Of a stretch of 64,000 nucleotides of DNA, positions 47,305-60,567 are shown one piece after another (the stretch's first letter is position 1; the number at the start of each line of letters is the position of its first letter). The position numbers and the translations under genes were made by a program. The notes under the pieces are model-generated. The model did no database searches and had not been told where the DNA came from. It saw nothing but the letters and a program-made list of their open reading frames with translations. This DNA is from Cristatella mucedo. Its lineage: Eukaryota > Bryozoa > Phylactolaemata > Cristatellidae. The stretch lies in assembly GCA_009760855.2 (NCBI GenBank), contig WPIO01000010.1, forward strand, positions 2,445,001 through 2,509,000, read 5' to 3'.

Positions 47305-48905
47305 ACTAACGTAATAAATATGTTCTTAGCCTCAGGTCAGGTCCCTGCACTTTTCAAAAGTGCGGTAGTCAGGTCAATTACTAAGAAAGCAACGCTAGAC
47401 CAACAGGACTTAAGCAGCTTCCGTCCAGTTTCCCTTCTCTCATTTCTATCAAAGACACTGAAACGAGTTCTGGCAGACCAACCGAACTCGTATATTGAGA
47501 CCTCAAACATGGCAAGTAAGTTCCAGTCTAGGTTTAAAGCTAATCACTCCACAGAGTCAGGACCGTAAGGCTGTATAACGACCTTCTCAACAGTGCAGAC
47601 TTTAGTAAAATCTCTCTGCTTGTCCTGGTTGATCTTTCGGCAGCATTTGATACTATTGATCCCAAAGTCCTTCTTGCGCGTCTTGAGCTTTGCCTGGGCA
47701 TCACTGGCACTGCACTGCAATGGTTCAGGTCCTTATATCAGTGGATGACTCCAGAATATTAATGTGAACGGACAAAGATTATCCGATGAACTACTTAAGT
47801 AGGGGCACCTCAGAACTCTGATCGGTCCGCTTCTTTTAACAGTTTATACCCCCTCTTGCTGATGTGATCTCCAAGCACAATCTAGGCTTTCACTGATATG
47901 CAGATGACACTCGGTCGTACCTTTGCTTTGATCCCTCCCAGCCCTTGAGCACGTCGAACTTTCGACACACCTTTGCTGCATGTATTGATAACATCCGTAA
48001 ATGAATGGCAGCAAACTTTCTTAAATTGTTATAAGAAAACCAAGTGTGAATCAGAAATTGAAAAAACCTGATGCTCAAAATGGACTCTGCCAGCATATCT
48101 CTGGTTGAATCTGCACATTGTCTAGGTGTCGTGTTCTAAAGTGACCTTTCTTTAGAAGACTACACCAGTTCCACAGTAAAATCTATCTGCATACTTTCAG
48201 ATACATAACATTGCTAAAATATGGGCTTGTTCAGATAGGGACAACATATCTAAATTATTCCATGCATTTGTGGAATCCCGCCTCAACTTATCTAACTCAC
48301 TACTTGCTGGTCTACCGGTCTGTGCAAGCAGGCGCTTGCAGTTGGTGCAAAAATCTGAAGCCAAGCTCGTCTGCCGTGAGTGTCTCAATTGCCACATCAC
48401 ACCACTTCTCGCCGACCTACACTGGCTACCAATCAAGCAGCGCATCGACTTAAAGGTTTCGTCACTCACTTTTAGGTCCCTTCATTCTCTGGCTCCAGCC
48501 TACCTATCAGAACTACTTCCGCACCAGGTGAAGAGTCGTACAACCCGCTGTTCTAACTCAAATCATTTAGCCATACCTCGTACGAACCTCAAAACCATTG
48601 GAGACCGTGCCTTTAGTTCCTATACTCCCAAAGCCTGGAACTCGCTACCGACGCACGTCACAACGCTCCCTAACATGACGACATTTGAAAGGACGCTTAA
48701 AACGTACCAGTTTATTACAGCATTTGGTGGGTCTCTGTGATTCGTCGTTCGCGTGCATGTACCTGCTTACACTATGCCTGCTACTTGCGGATGTTACCGC
48801 CAAATATTTGCTAACTCTAATATACGCAGCATATTTAAAGTGCCTAGAGAGAGATTTAGTTCTCTGAGGGCTGAGGGCGCTATACAAATATATTATTATT
48901 ATTGT
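47305..48905 (+). mobile_element. CR1/L2-like LINE, long 3' part
   Basis: SGQVPALFKSAVVRSITKKA and SSFRPVSLLSFLSKTLKRVL (fingers), QSRFKANHSTE, SAFDTIDPKVLLARLELCLG (motif A), a decayed active-site block (CRCHSVVPLL-type shifts), then an open 156-codon C-terminal frame (48270-48740) ending TYQFITAFGGSL, 3' UTR and hairpin tail with ATT repeats. It reaches further 5' than the other copies. Confidence 0.92.
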
Positions 48906-48944
48906 TATTAAGACATAGAGGTTTCTGACCAGAAAAAAATTATT

Positions 48945-49200
48945 GTTAAAGGTATCAAAGCTATGAGGAGAAAAATGTAGCCTAGAAGGCAATAGATCAG
49001 ACTGGTAGGCTAGAGAATGATAGATTCTAAAAGGAACCTTGCAGTCAAAGTGCTGCTTGTAGGAAAGCCTGAAAAGATTGAAGAGAGTGGTGTGCTGTGG
49101 TAGTGGCGATGTTCACGACAGACAAGCCTTGCTTCAAAGTATTGTACCATATGTAAACGTTTTACTGCATATACAGGAATGAAAGCAGACGGACTGAAAG
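48945..49200 (-). mobile_element. LINE fragment, decayed
   Basis: Minus-strand remnants of the C-terminal block (TGGTGTGCTGTGGTAGTGGC corresponds to the CHHSTPL region) abut the tail of the plus-strand copy. Confidence 0.5.
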
Positions 49201-49202
49201 AA

Positions 49203-49204
<2 letters not shown>

Positions 49205-49258
<54 letters not shown>
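49205..49258. repeat. GA microsatellite
   Basis: About 26 GA units. Confidence 0.97.
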
Positions 49259-49259
<1 letters not shown>

Positions 49260-49499
49260 ACGGAAGTCGAGGCAGGATACTACAAATGCATGCAATAACT
49301 TTTAAGTAGTATCCTTAGCTAAGGGTGCATGCATTTCAGCATAATTCCTTTGCTGAATTTAACTTGTGAATTGGGTCATTGGAAAACTAAACCCAGATAC
49401 CGTGCTAGAGAAGCTATGGGGGAGATGCCGAATAAGCCAATTTTCAGTGATACTTTTCAACTTCCGTTGACAATTCTGGTGTTACCAGAACTATGTGCT

Positions 49500-50250
49500 G
49501 GTCTTTTTGCCATTTAACTTGAGATTGAATGACTAAACCAATTCCACAGTCAAGTCGGCCTACTTTCCGCTACTCAGCATTGCAAAATTCATGCTTGTTT
49601 AGTCAAGAATACCTTAAGCAAGCCACGCATTCCCGTAACTCTGCCGAGCTGATTTTCCCCAATGGTTAAGATGCTCGCGCCGACCAAGGTCAGGACGAGG
49701 TTGTGGGCTCGAGATCCGTTGCATTTGTTACGCGCCTGAATAGAGATTAAGTTACCTTCGTGCTGCACAAATTAATGCTGTTTCCTCCAAGCTTCTATAA
49801 ATAACGGCTCTCAAGTCTTCTTGCTTTTTCAATGTGAAGACTTAAAACTAGCGGTAAACTCAGCAGTTTGGCTCGTTGGCCGCGATCGTGGAAACGGCCA
49901 CATTACATCTTTGAGCAACTTGCACTAATACCCAATCGAGATGCGTATCGACTTTAAATTGTTCACACCCGGTAACGCCCTTTATTTTTTATACTCCGGC
50001 CTACCAGTCTGAGATACTTCGTAATCAGGCTTCTTATCTTTTTACCCATTCTTCTGAATCTGCTTGATTAGCTGTACCACGCAACAAGCTGAAATAACCC
50101 AGAGAATGTACCTTATAATAATAATATATTTGTGTAGCGCTCCCAGAGAACTTAATATCTTTCTTAGTACATTACATTTTCTGTAAAGGAAGCATGATCT
50201 AAGCCTTCAGTTCGCATGCTACCAAAGCCTCGAAATCAGCACCGACTAAC
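49500..50250 (+). mobile_element. Decayed LINE with a SINE-like insert and a nested tail
   Basis: Starts with AATTCCACAGTCAAGTCGGC and continues after a tRNA-like stretch (49655-49760, AATGGTTAAGATGCTCGC and GGGCTCGAGATCC) with the C-terminal block. A minus-strand LINE tail (AGAGAACTTAATATCTTTCT) lies at 50115-50200. Confidence 0.55.
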
Positions 50251-50321
50251 GACACTACATGCCATGACTGAATGACATGAAACCTACCTGTTCTAAAACA
50301 TACCCGTTCTTTACGATGATA

Positions 50322-51389
50322 CGACAAACAGCCCCGACAAAACAGCCCCGACAAAATAGCCTGCATAAAAACAGCCCAATAAAAGAAACCCCATCAACAC
50401 ATTTCAATAAAGTAGATATTTTCGCAGTTTCTGTAATAAACAATAACTCTTGCATGCTAAATACGTAAAAATTAAATTTTTAAGGAAGTTTTTACTCGAG
50501 TAAAAATTTATTAGGATTCGATTAAAACAATCAAACGTAATGTAAGATAAATATATTTTGATATCATTTGAATCGAAATTTAGACTGCCAGTTGTTTGAG
50601 GTTTTACGGAGGTAATCCAAACACTCAATGCCATCGTAGGTTGGAACAAGTGTTTGAAGACGCCGATTGAGTTTCCGCCCTGCTTATAAATGTGTAATAT
50701 TCATCTCTACTTTGTCCTGCTCCTTTCAAAGTTGTCCGATGAGTTTGAATACATATGGATGATTTCAATCGATGGTCTATTGAAAGACGCGGTGCCATGA
50801 AAGAATAACAATGACTTGGCGGCAAATAAAAAAAGAAATAAATAAAAATGTAGAATAGATGATCAATTAGTTTAGTTAATAAATTAAGATTGAATATCAG
50901 TCAGCCCCGACCTAACAAATAGTTAGGGACCGAAAAACCTGTCACTGGTCAAATTCTCAAATGTTGAGAATGGTATAAGCTACGTTTTACTGCGATATGT
51001 TCTGACGCTGTCAGACATCATTTCCTCCATACTGTTTTCGGAGTTGTTATATCTACTAGCCGCACGCAGATTTTGAAAGTTTTCTCGGATAAATATTGAG
51101 TTTCAATTGTTTGTGCGTGACCGTGGCCGAGTTTGTATCTCCGAGTTTTAAGTCGGGCCTGACTTTTTATTCCGAGTAATAAACTTTTTGATAAATTTTA
51201 ACATTTTAATACGTTTAATTAAATATATTTTTAAAATTGATTTTGTATTGTCGCAATGGAACGTGTTCCATTTTATAGTAATGGCAATATGAAATATTCT
51301 AAAAAAAAAATTTAATCACACTAGGTGTTTTTATCGGGGCTATTTTTCGGGGCTATTTCGTCAGCGGCTATTTCGTCAGCGGCCATTTC
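50322..51389. mobile_element. Possible non-autonomous DNA transposon with tandemly repeated inverted ends
   Basis: The left end (50322-50384) holds four units like CGACAAAACAGCCC. The right end (51328-51389) holds four units whose reverse complement is like CTGACGAAATAGCCC or CGAAAAATAGCCC. The ends are inverted to each other, about 1.07 kb apart. The interior is AT-rich, non-coding and contains an 18-base perfect palindrome at 50489-50506. Confidence 0.55.
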
Positions 51390-52725
51390 TCTGTGCACAG
51401 CACTTGCTCCGCCGTGTGAGTGAATTGTTCTTCGCATGAAAAGGTGTCGATCCACTGAATTTTTGATCACTAACATGCGTAAATTCTTTCGTTCTCTTGG
51501 GGTGCCGGAAAAATGTGTAATGATAAAGCAAATCTTTGCTCATATCTTTTTGAAGGGAAGACTGACAGTCAACGCAATAACTTACTTGGATTGTCTTGTC
51601 TCCTTCATCCTAGTGCCAGCTTTTTGGGTAAATTCATGACGAGTCTTTGGGCAATAGGAGAAGATGATCCAACGATCCACCGATGATGATGGCTGTGTAT
51701 TTAACTTGTTCATATCGAGCCATAACTATTTTTGTAGAGCACTAAAAACTAGCGTACAAATTTGAAGTCTTCACATATCAGGTTAGCGTATAGTTCCCAA
51801 GAGTCTCTAAACATAAGGAAACTATGGCAAATGCAATGGCAAGGGGCAGGGATTAAGAAGCACGTATCTGGGAGAAATTCTTTTAACTCAAGGAGAATAC
51901 GCGATGGCTGAGAATTCACCTACTATTTTTGGCGATTTCGCAGCTTGCAGTTGGTCATTAGAATGTTGGTCATTTATTAGACTGCTCACAATTTCGGGCT
52001 ATAAGTTGCCTAAGTCTACTTTTTGTGCATTTATTAATTTAGTACACTATTTCTGACGGGTCGACGGGGGCTCACTGCGCAAGCATTTCCACCGTGAATA
52101 CCTACTGTACATTCTATCAGGCGCAGCTCCAAAGGCGAGCATTTTAAAGCGCAAGAGCTTCATGAAAACCTAATGACAGCAGTTTCAGCAATGATTAGAT
52201 TGAATAAAGTCTGGATCGCCGTTTGGTTCACGTGGCTGGTCAAAGCTTCTTTGTCTAGCTATATCTCGAGAAAACGTCAGCAGAATTCTGGAAGACTCAC
52301 ATACACTTAAAATCGTCAGAGAGTAAATACGCAATCGTTATTTGAGCTTCACGCAGGTCATCTATGGCAGATTGCAGCTGATCTCAGTTGACCGTGGTAC
52401 CAGCCGCAACCGATCAATTTCACCTGGCGAAAGCCATCGTGGAATCGATCACAATGGCAAAGACAGAGCCGCACAGTTTGCACTTTTAAACGTGGGTAAA
52501 TAAATCACGAAAAGATCTGTATTACTAGCGCTTCAGTTTTGTCATGCTATGAACCACGAAACTGCTTTTACGGGAAGTAAACTGTTCACCAGCTAATTAC
52601 GTGCAGAGGACAAGCCATTAACGGTTAGTTTTCAAATAGCCCATTCAAAAATAGCTTGTTTCGAAAATCAGTCGAGTTAAATCAATCTCATTAAATTATA
52701 TCATTGATTGGTCAGTTGATGTATC
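51390..52725. other. No gene recognised
   Basis: Short frames only. I see no splice-bounded exon. Confidence 0.35.
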
Positions 52726-52727
52726 TA

Positions 52728-53475
52728 TGTAATGTATCCCCGTCAGTAACTCCACAAAGTCAAAAAGACCATGTGGGCGTTACGCAGGAGAGTTTTGTAT
52801 AGCGTACTTACAGCCTAAGCGGCTTTCGGTACGCATTCGGTAGCCAACAGACTTCGTCTCACGCAACAAAGAGAAAGTGGGAAGCATAGCAGACTTAGGA
52901 GAGCAGTTGAGGTAGTCAGTAGCATAGAAGTAGCAGTTCAGGACCGCTGAAAAAGATGTGCCATAGTCAGCAGTTGGTGAGTAGATGTCGTTGCGCAAGA
53001 ATTGTGGAAACGAGTTCCACAGTCTAAGACCTGCAGAGCTCAAGCTTCTGTCGCCAACTGTCTTTAAGCGGAGGAATGGGACAGCTAATTTATTGTCCAC
53101 ACAGGACCTGAGGGCGCGAACAGGCTGAAACTGATGTAGCAGTTCAGCTAGGTATGAAGGAGCCAAGCCGTGGCGGGCCTTGTGGGTCAGCGTAAGAACT
53201 TTGCTCCGTATCCTTTGCTCAACCGGCAACCATCCTAGCTCTTCCAGAAAAGGAGACACGTGTTCAAACCGCTGGGACTTGAAGACCAGCCTTGCAGCTG
53301 TATTCACAGTATTAAACCGGATGAGAACTAAGGCTTTAATTTTGCTTTGGTGAATTTTTTTGAAATGCAGCCATTCTGTTTGACGTTCGGTGTCAAGTTT
53401 TTGGATTACAATATTTGTCGTTCTTAATCTTCCAGTGATTGCAAAGGAGCAGCTCTTAAAAAAAATTCTAAGCAA
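52728..53475 (-). mobile_element. Second LINE family, reverse-transcriptase C-terminus
   Basis: A 231-codon frame includes NTAARLVFKSQRFEHVSPFL, LGWLPVEQRIRSKVLTLT, LAPSYLAELLHQF, KTVGDRSLSSAGLRLWN and LNCYFYATDYLN. Related to, but clearly different from, the main family. The 3' part (52728-52862) recurs at 55.36 kb. Confidence 0.85.
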
Positions 53476-53882
53476 GACCTGGCCATGTTATTACTGTGAA
53501 TACAGCCAATGGGACTGTCGTAAGTCACCAGCTATGCTTTTGCGCAAAGTGATGTCGTGAGAGCTTTCACGCAGGAGTCACCTATTGCAGCGCCGTCGCA
53601 CCACAGTGGAATTCATTATCAGCCAAGTATGAGCCCTATAACTGAGCAGAATTTGAAACAACTTTTTAGCATCACAATAAGCCTGTGCTATATTAACAAT
53701 TGAAGTTTTCTAAGGTTAGCTTAACAAAGCAATACAAACTGAATAATTCGGCGATCTTATGGGATCAACTTTGCCAGATTCGCCATCTGCTGCCTCACAG
53801 GAGTCGAGTAGTTAGACATAATCTTATAGCACGTGCTATTGTTGATCTGGTGGTCTAGCAGAAATACGCTATCTCTGGCCAT

Positions 53883-54243
53883 CTAGCAGAATTCCATCGT
53901 GCTGCACACTTGCTGAGGTTGAATGTCATTGGCGATGAATTTGGCGATCGCCGGAGTCAGCTGATCGACGAGAGACTCGCAGGGAGTCTGCGCCACGGAC
54001 GGCAGCTTGGCGCAGGCCTTATCAAGTGCGCTGTCGATGCTAGGCTGCAAAGTAACGCCATCCTTGGCCGTTTGATTCTCTTCATTTCTAAAGCATGCGC
54101 GTACAAGGATGGGCATAGAGCAGACAATGGACAGGCCAAAGAATCGTGTCACTTCTCACCTCCGTTCCTGGCTGTCGCATAATGTGGACTACTTCCTTCA
54201 TCACTAACTCGCATATAAGGCACTCGTTGCTTTGGCGTTTTAC
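53883..54243 (-). CDS. Saposin-like gene B (two exons seen; first exon not found)
   Basis: Exon 54243-54160 (28 codons) reads VKRQSNECLICELVMKEVV and ends QPGTE at a gtgaga donor. Exon 54044-53883 (53 residues plus stop) starts PSIDSALDKACAKLPS after a TTTGCAG acceptor and ends QQVCSTMEFC. Six cysteines sit in the saposin B pattern. Exon lengths, phases and junction residues match genes A and C, so these are paralogs. No signal-peptide exon could be recognised between 54.3 and 55.3 kb; the gene may have a longer first intron or be broken at its 5' end. Both coding exons are free of lesions, which argues against an old pseudogene. Confidence 0.75.
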
Positions 54244-54914
54244 CTGTAACGCGATCGGAGAGGTACGTCGGCGAATAGTTTTTATTCTCTTCGATCTGCG
54301 CATGCGCACACAAATGCACGCCACATCCGAAGCTCACATGCTGGACGCTTGCTGTGGCTGTTGCTGCTACGTTTTTGACGGAACATACGCATATGATCGT
54401 TTTAGGGCACTTGAATAGGCAGCGCCACTTCATGTATCGCAATTCTTTCTCCGACTTGCGGAACTCGTTAATCACATGTACTTATTTTATTCAGCTTCGA
54501 AATGATGCTTTCTCACATGGAATAAAATGGTTATACGCAGCTTCGTGCGTTGCCTCACTCGTTATCTTTCGGTGAATGCCGGCCAAGCTACGATGCAGCT
54601 AGCATCAAACCGTGTCTAGCGGCCTGTGATGTGTCGGCGATCGGCAGATGAACTTCCGAACAGTCCTGATGACGTTCAGAAGGCGCTTTTCAGAGATTGA
54701 CTAAAGATTATTGTGATGTTATGAACCCAGTTCTCGTTTTTGTGAGCCCTAGCCATCGAAAACAGTTGCATGGCCAAACTCACTTTCTATGCAAAGACAA
54801 GCGAAATTATGAAATAGTCGCATTTATGCAGTGAACACTAGCATCTGATGCGGATACAATATTTCTAAAATAGCTCAGCTGATCTTAAACAATCTATATA
54901 TTAAGCTAGAAAGA

Positions 54915-54990
54915 ATGAAATGCAGCAGCAAGCAAGCGCCTGCTGCAACCCGTAATCCTTCAACCCGTCGTCGCGACAGAAGCGCAAAAG
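54915..54990 (+). CDS. Candidate first exon, unassigned
   Basis: ATG at 54915 opens a basic peptide (MKCSSKQAPAATRNPSTRRR ...) that runs to a strong AAAAG/gtgagt donor. No downstream partner exon was recognised. Confidence 0.15.
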
Positions 54991-55359
54991 GTGAGTGATC
55001 CGCTGACCACGTTGCAAGACCGAGGATTCGTGTATAACTATTAATGCTGAAATACCTTGTATATAAGTGACTGTTTGGATGTAGTAAAATACGGACCTTT
55101 AAGCTGCTGTAAGCTGCACGAACGAAGCGTATGGCAGCTTATAGCAGCTCGTAGGCTGAGAAAAGCCTCAATGAGAAGAGCACTGGCTGCACTACACTTT
55201 ACCCTGGTTACCTGAAATATCATGGCGTCGCTACATACATAAATATTCAATATTTTCCAAAACTACAGGTTTGACCAACAGCCTGCAAGATCAAACAAGA
55301 TATTGATAGGACTGCCTTACCAGTTCACCATTTTACCACCCCGAGCTCTTTGCATTGAG

Positions 55360-55510
55360 ACCTAATGTAATGTATCTCCGTCAGTAACTCCACAAAGTCA
55401 TAAATACCATGTGGGTGTTACGCAGGAGAGTTTTGTATAGCGCACTCACAGCCTAAGCGGCTGTCGGTACGCATTCGATACCCAACAGACTTCGTCTCAC
55501 AAGTCACGCT
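55360..55510 (-). mobile_element. 3' end of the second LINE family
   Basis: About 135 bases nearly identical to 52728-52862 (TGTTACGCAGGAGAGTTTTG, CAGCCTAAGCGGCT and so on). A 5'-truncated copy. Confidence 0.85.
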
Positions 55511-56585
55511 TTGGACGGAGACGCCTAAAAAGATTTTTCCTGACACTGTATCATTCAGCCTCATATGGCCACAGCGGACTAAGTAGATACTTTAAATCTA
55601 AATTTGGCAGATCCCAGAGGCCAATCAGTATTGCGTAATCGCAACCTAGCATAGAATGCCATGAAACTACACCAAAAAAGACGATCGCACCCTGAAGGCA
55701 CCTAGAGCTCAAACGTTGAGCCGCTACCTGAGCCATACTACTTTTCGATCTTCGCATCAAGCCCCATGGTTCTACATGGATTAAAAGAAAGCTGAATGCT
55801 CGTAAAATCACATTCTATCAGTATGTCTGGTACATTTCTCTAATAGCAAACAGACATAAAGTTGCTGCCATTTCATGACAGTTCTTAAAAAATAGCTGGG
55901 TATTACACAGTTGCATGCTACTAGGGACGCTCTAAGCCGACAGTTGCATTAAAAAGAGAGGCCTATCCGTGGCAATTAGCCGATTATTACTTACCCTCAC
56001 CATGTCAAGTGCGCCTGTCGACGAGAGCACTAAAACGAACGGAAGAATATTTTAATACGTTCTTTTAAAATACCCGTTGAATAGTTAAAGTCTTGCCAAA
56101 GCGTGTCAGTAATAGATCGCAGAAAGAGAAATAACAAAGCATCAGTGTCCAAATTCAAACCACACGTTGTTCAGGTGAAAGTATACAATCTGAATTTTGT
56201 GTCACAGCATTGGGATCTAACGGGGAATATTTACGTGAATATTTCTAGTTTGCATATACCAAGTTGAAACAGGGAGGCGCAAATTGAGTACCAGCCGAAG
56301 AGACAGCTTTTTTTTTTAGACGCGCTGAATAATTATACGAATCTTGCATCTGCTTCAAACTCAGTGCCTCTCCTCGACGTTGTCTTATCGCACCCTTAAA
56401 TCTAAAATCAAGGTCGTCAGTCATTTCCCGACCAATGGCTGCGACGAGCTCAAAATCCGCTCCAAATCTCGCACGAACAGCTGAACACGAGTAGTGGCTT
56501 ACTAGCTAAACTGTGTACAAGGACGCGAAGCTCTCAGCTTTGCTTGTATGTAGTGAAGGTCCAAACTACCATATTTTCCTCCAGA
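55511..56585. other. No gene recognised
   Basis: Short frames only. Confidence 0.3.
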
Positions 56586-56589
56586 TTCC

Positions 56590-56850
56590 GCTACCCATCG
56601 AGCTGCGTGTCTGCTTTAAGGTGCTGCTGCGGAACTTTAGGTCCCTTCACCCTCTCGCTCCGGTCCAAATACGTTAGATACTGTCTTCTCAGGCGTCAGA
56701 CCACAGCACACCAGCTTTTCTAAGTCGTCGTTTAGCTCTAGCGAACCACGTGTCCTTGAGAAACGTGGCTTCAGTTTGGAGGTTCCAAAGCCTGGAACTC
56801 ACCAACAACTTACGTCACGGCAACCGCCTCCCGACTTAAGGCTTAACATT
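56590..56850 (+). mobile_element. LINE C-terminal fragment, decayed
   Basis: TTAGGTCCCTTCACCCTCTC and CCAAAGCCTGGAACTCACCA correspond to the FRSLHSLAP and PKAWNSLP blocks; frames are broken. Confidence 0.7.
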
Positions 56851-58600
56851 TTCTAGGTAATTCTCACATTCTGAAAATGAGGCGAATTCATTCTTTAGTT
56901 TGATACAAATCAAGATTTTATCGCACGCATAAGTGCAAGAAGACAGCTCTGAATATGGGTGAAGCAAATGCACCGGTAGGAAACTGGTAAGAACTTTTTA
57001 TTAGCTTCTTTTTCAATTCCATCAAGTCGAGGCGCTACGCGTACGTACTGAGTGGTACGAAAAAATGGCTAATTTCGGTAAGGGCTGCTATACACGAGTT
57101 TACAAATGTTATTATCTTTGCTCTTTCGCGCTTTGTCCGTCTATGCTCTTCTTCAAATAGCCCAAACAAGCCTGGGTCGCAGACGTTCCAAGTCAAACAA
57201 ACACGCGATCAACCTCCTAGTCAGCACCAGTTTTGGGGAGCCGAGGAGCAGCATGGCCGTCTATTCCAGGGTCTTACGATCTTGTCTGACACATTGGCTG
57301 AGAGGATGTTTTCGTTACACATTTGCCGATGGCTTCCTTTCAATATGCTAGAGAGTTGTTCTTGTAGCCTTTATGACATACGCTCACGAGTAGCAACGCA
57401 GAATGATGCGACTGCATACGTTGCTCTCACCTGTGAAAGACAGCAATGCAAGGAAAACCTTCATTTCCTATAAATAAGGAGCTTGTTTAGGAGCGAAATC
57501 GTTACGTTCAGACTGCGGGACTCTCTTATACCGCGGTCCGTGATTAGCCGCAGGTGATAGATCTCAGGCGATAGGCGATAGGTCCTAGAATAGCTGTGTA
57601 AACACTGCTTTGTGAACATGGCAGTGTTTACACAACTAATGGTCAGTTGCGGGCGAGGTCTGCTCGTATCCAAGTCAGGTATACGGTTCTTCGAATCCAA
57701 GAGATGGCACTAATCCAAACCCGCAGAAATTAGCAGCACAAAGTACACCGGTATAAAGGCAGCGAACCTCTTCATATTAATAATCGTCAGCAAATGGCCG
57801 TGCACCAAAAGGGATTGACCTATCCTCGTAGAGGGTGGTCAATCACATGGTCAATCACGTGGTCAGCAACTGTGATGAACGAAAGACACAGCAAACGGAT
57901 TTGACGAATAGAAAGAAACGCGCACAGGTCTAATTTTATGAAATCATGGCAGCAAATGTAACGATATTTTTGTCATTGGTTTCCAAGTGTGTTTACCTTA
58001 TTCACCATGCCTAAAATTAATCTAAATAGCTATAAATGAACACAGAATTATTTGCTTCTGTTGTCAGGACAAGAAGATTTTGAAATTATACACTTTCACT
58101 GTTAAGCACGGTGCAGACTTCAGGTTCACACATCAAGCTACCCGAATTAGCAAGAGTTAGGCGTACGCTGCGCTATACGTTAGTATCCATTGAAAAGTTA
58201 CAGAAAGCTTCCTTAAATGAACATTTTAATTTTTCATATAGTAGAATAATAGAATAGGGAAAAGCTCTATTTGATTGGCATGGCATTGCAAGGTTTCTAG
58301 CACCCAGAAGATGCATTTGCTATTTGTGGGGGCAATCTATCAAGACAAGAGAAAAACACTCGGTAAAAGTGTCCGTTAAGACGTCTGAGGCTTAAAAGCT
58401 TAAAGAAGAACACTTCGGAATGCCTTTCAGGGATTAAGAAATGCATGGGCATCAAATTATTCCACAAACGAACACTGTAGGAGAACTCTTCAAGATAAGA
58501 TGAACGATTGATGGAAGAGAAGAGAGAGCCACGAGTTTAGCTAGCCTGACAATTTGTCTGGAGCTAACTGACAACTCAAGCAACTAATACTTCTGCACAG
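56851..58600. other. No gene recognised
   Basis: Holds one hairpin at 57591-57637 and short frames only. Confidence 0.3.
57591..57637. repeat. Isolated hairpin
   Basis: Arms AGCTGTGTAAACACTGC and GCAGTGTTTACACAACT (one mismatch over 17) around a 12-base loop. Confidence 0.85.
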
Positions 58601-58731
58601 TGGACTCTCGAAGGTTGAACTGGCAAGATTCTACCTCTCATAATGTATCCACCAATTCATTCATCCTTGGCCCTAGTGTACCACACCACCCTGAGCCCTC
58701 CGTCTCACCCCTCCGGAGAGGGATCCTCAGA

Positions 58732-59651
<920 letters not shown>

Positions 59652-60011
59652 AGAAGACAAAGAAGATGATCCAGATCCGGATTCAAACGTCAGAAAACGC
59701 GGCTAAGGAGAGATAGCCATGCTTACCCAACGGGAAAAAACTAAGCGATTTGATCAGAAACATTGGTCTTAGCAGGGTTCAATGCTGAGATTCTGACTTC
59801 TAATTTCAAGAAGCGGAATTTGTCGGATGTGAGTGCGAAAGTAACAGAGTTTCAGTAAATTTGTGCAACTTCTTCAGTCAAAAAGATAGATTCCTTCTGC
59901 AACTACGTGACCGGTCTATCCGATACTACAGAAATTACATGTAACCCGAGTGAATGGCCCTTATACGAAGTTCATACAGGAGCATTAAAGCTACGTAGCT
60001 TCAAAACGCGT

Positions 60012-60265
60012 CTAAGTACCCGTCTCAGTCCAGGGGTTCTGTCTGTGCATCTCAAAGTCTAAACTTCTGTCAAGCTGTTGTTGACTACCTTGAAGTGTGG
60101 CCACTATGGCTGGGAAGTCATTGGGACTTAAAAGAAATATGTCATTCCCGATGGGGCCTCCAGGCTGGTCCTCAAAGCATTCCTTGTTTGCTTGGCCTAC
60201 GGGGCAGCCATGACAGTGAGGGGAGCAATGACAACAAGGACTAGCTACAAAGGGCTGAGTTGTCC
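60012..60265 (-). CDS. Candidate terminal exon with a Cys/His-rich patch, unassigned
   Basis: A strong acceptor (TTTCTTTCTCACTAG) is followed by 83 residues and a TAG. It opens TTQPFVASPCCHCSPHCHGC, continues with GPIGNDIFLLSPNDFPAIVA and ends with a polar QNPWTETGT tail. Frame length, composition and splice site suggest a real C-terminal exon. The Cys/His cluster could bind metal. I do not recognise the family, and upstream exons were not found. Confidence 0.35.
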
Positions 60266-60567
60266 CTAGTGAGAAAGAAACATCAAGCAGAAGCAGCTGG
60301 TAGACCCTCGAAAGGGGCCGATACAACCACTGCGCATAAAAGTTGAGCCTCGTCATCGACCATTTGTCATCGCTTTAGGCAATGAGTCAGTGGCTTTCAA
60401 GTATTTCCAGCTGCTTGTATTTGTATTTATCTCCAGCCTTTTCTATGCTGTCCGAGGCAAGGTTATACGGCTGCCATTCTCATAGAACCTCGAATGAAGA
60501 TTGTCACAGAGCGTGAAGAATTCACCAAGAGGCAGAACAGAATGAAGAAAGTGGCAGATTCTGTTTC

